Shown here: positions 63,061 to 64,000 of the stretch, one piece after another
How positions within the stretch are numbered: the first letter of the stretch is position 1
How the letters are laid out: each line of letters begins with the position of its first letter
The notes under the pieces: model-generated
Databases searched by the model: none
Seen by the model: only the letters and a program-made list of their open reading frames with translations
What the model was told of the DNA's origin: nothing
Position numbers and translations under genes: made by a program
Assembly (NCBI RefSeq): GCF_028368935.1
Contig: NZ_JAQNDK010000003.1
Span: 1,674,001 to 1,738,000, forward strand
Source: Sorangium aterium
GTDB lineage: Bacteria; Myxococcota_A; Polyangia; Polyangiales; Polyangiaceae
Direction: 5' to 3'
DNA: 64,000 nt

Positions 63061-63696
63061 GCGCCGAGATTACCCAAGCGCGGCACGATCGGGAAAACAA
63101 ACGAACCTGGGCCGGCATCTCGCGCCGCAGCCCGGGAGAGCCGGCGCTCATCATCGTCGCCCGACCCGCTCGGCCGCGCGCGAGCGGAGCCGATGGCGAC
63201 CGGCCGCGCGCGGCGGCGGCGGCAGACGGCGCTGCGCGGCATCGGCGCGAGGGAGCGCGGGCGCAGCGCCACGAAAGCTCGATCCGGCCGCCTGCCACCG
63301 GACCAGCGGGACGAGCGCAACCGACGCAACCGACGCAACCGACGCAACCGACGCAACCGACGCAACCGACGCCACGAGACGCGACAGACGAAGCGCCGCG
63401 AAACGTTGGACCGGGCGGGCGCTTTGCCTCTTGCATCCTGGTCCCAGCCGGGCGATTCCCGCCCCTGGGGGCCCGCTCCAAAGCACGCCTTGACCCTCGT
63501 CCAGGCGAGCGGCTAACGTGCGGCCGTTCTTTCGCCTCGCGGCAAGGCCCGGAGGCGGATCCCACCGGCGCGTCTCGCCGGGGGGCCGACGTCAAACGTG
63601 GTCGGGAGCGGCGTGCGCCGTACCCGCCATCTCATCAAGAAAAACAAGGACGGCCCAACATCTATGCGTGCTCGAGCCGGGGATCCCCCCCGCACG
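63061..63696. other. Divergent intergenic region with nonamer array
   Basis: 636 bp between the roadblock gene and the aconitase-family gene. It carries the CGACGCAAC nonamer array (63313-63375). The rest is GC-rich without a supported coding frame; the promoters must lie here. No tRNA or terminator seen. Confidence 0.4.
63313..63375. repeat. Nonamer tandem array (CGACGCAAC)
   Basis: Five perfect copies at 63322-63366 flanked by one degenerate unit on each side (GAGCGCAAC, CGACGCCAC), seven in total. Same 9-bp period as the array at 29526-29561 but a different unit. Confidence 0.88.
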
Positions 63697-64000
63697 ATGC
63701 CCCAGAAGATCCTCGCCGGGCGGGCGGCGGATCCTCAGCTGCGCGGTGATCTCGTCCAGGTCAAGGTCGACCAGGTGATCCTCTCCAGGGCGCCGTCGCG
63801 CGCGCTGGCCGAGGCCATCGCCACGGGCATGAAGAAGACGCCGGTCGAAGTCGCCGTCGCCTACGACGGCACCTGCGTGGCCGACGCGAGCTCGCTCGCG
63901 GATATCGACGAGGGCAGCCCGCACTCGGTGTCGCCCGAGTTCCCGACCTACAACATCCCGATCGCGCGGCCCGGCATCGGCTTCCCTGCGCCGGTTCACC
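63697..64000 (+). CDS. Aconitase/isopropylmalate dehydratase family, large subunit (partial)
   Basis: 101 residues before the window ends. MPQKILAGRAADPQLRGDLVQVKVDQVIL is the conserved opening of aconitase-family dehydratases (usual pattern xxEKILxxH...GDxVxxxVDxxxxxD), and PGIGFPAPVH at the window edge resembles the (P)GIxHxV region. The Fe-S cysteines and most of the enzyme lie beyond the edge. Aconitase, LeuC-type and homoaconitase cannot be separated here. Reads away from the roadblock operon. Confidence 0.6.
   Translation, partial: MPQKILAGRAADPQLRGDLVQVKVDQVILSRAPSRALAEAIATGMKKTPVEVAVAYDGTCVADASSLADIDEGSPHSVSPEFPTYNIPIARPGIGFPAPVH

Noticed and set aside
63313-63375. CRISPR array
   Set aside because: Units are only 9 bp and have no unique spacers, so this is a simple tandem repeat.
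63193-63516. Plus-strand frame containing NRR repeats
   Set aside because: The repeat peptide comes from the nonamer DNA array; nothing else supports coding.

Overview
This 64 kb window looks like chromosome from a large-genome, high-GC myxobacterium of the Sorangium/Polyangium type. The evidence is very high GC with strong third-position bias, a myxochelin-type siderophore locus, Hanks-type kinases, many lipoproteins with Gly/Ala/Pro-rich spacers, two tandem lspA genes, and a Roadblock/LC7 gene joined to aroQ-accB-accC. The species call is inference from content only. I saw no rRNA, tRNA, insertion sequence, integrase or CRISPR array.

Left part (0.1-13.1 kb), an iron region. On the minus strand, a small Com-like zinc-ribbon protein, a TonB-dependent receptor with a TonB C-terminal-like domain fused to its N terminus, a beta-propeller-like lipoprotein and a PepSY inner-membrane protein form a likely uptake operon. 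It resembles the XusABC receptor/lipoprotein/PepSY layout. Divergently, on the plus strand, lie a C-A-T-Red NRPS with a lysine-like specificity code (mxcG), a PLP aminotransferase of the glutamate-1-semialdehyde aminomutase family (mxcL) and an MFS transporter (mxcK-like). The roughly 600 bp between the two arms holds a perfect 9-1-9 Fur-like palindrome on one side and a sigma70-like promoter with a second Fur-like site on the other. No 2,3-dihydroxybenzoate genes are present, so the siderophore pathway would have to be completed from elsewhere.

Middle part (13-44 kb), mostly envelope and housekeeping functions. It holds a PRTase-like protein, a trypsin-like protease, a DUF937-OmpA protein, a PhoD-like phosphatase and two tandem FadL-like outer-membrane proteins. 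rlmN is followed by tatB-tatC; these converge on a lipoprotein-processing set, lgt plus two lspA genes. Then come two DUF4398-like lipoproteins, an MrfA-like helicase, an SDR, a Ser/Thr kinase, a methyltransferase-like lipoprotein, a DUF1566 lipoprotein, an astacin-like metalloprotease with PPC domains, a GspE-N protein and ftsB/divIC.

Right part (44-64 kb). A 1765-residue TPR protein carries a kinase fold that has lost its catalytic Asp residues. Next is a histone-H1-like protein fused to a Fic domain with a degenerate active site, then endonuclease III, a Cys-rich lipoprotein, meaB, bpt, yhbY and a very large fused flavoprotein resembling NfnB+NfnA. The roadblock-aroQ-accB-accC operon follows, with aroQ apparently starting at CTG. 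The window ends inside an aconitase-family gene.

Short tandem repeats (7-, 8-, 9-, 18-, 30-, 33-, 51- and 60-bp units) recur between and inside genes and are the main sequence-level oddity.
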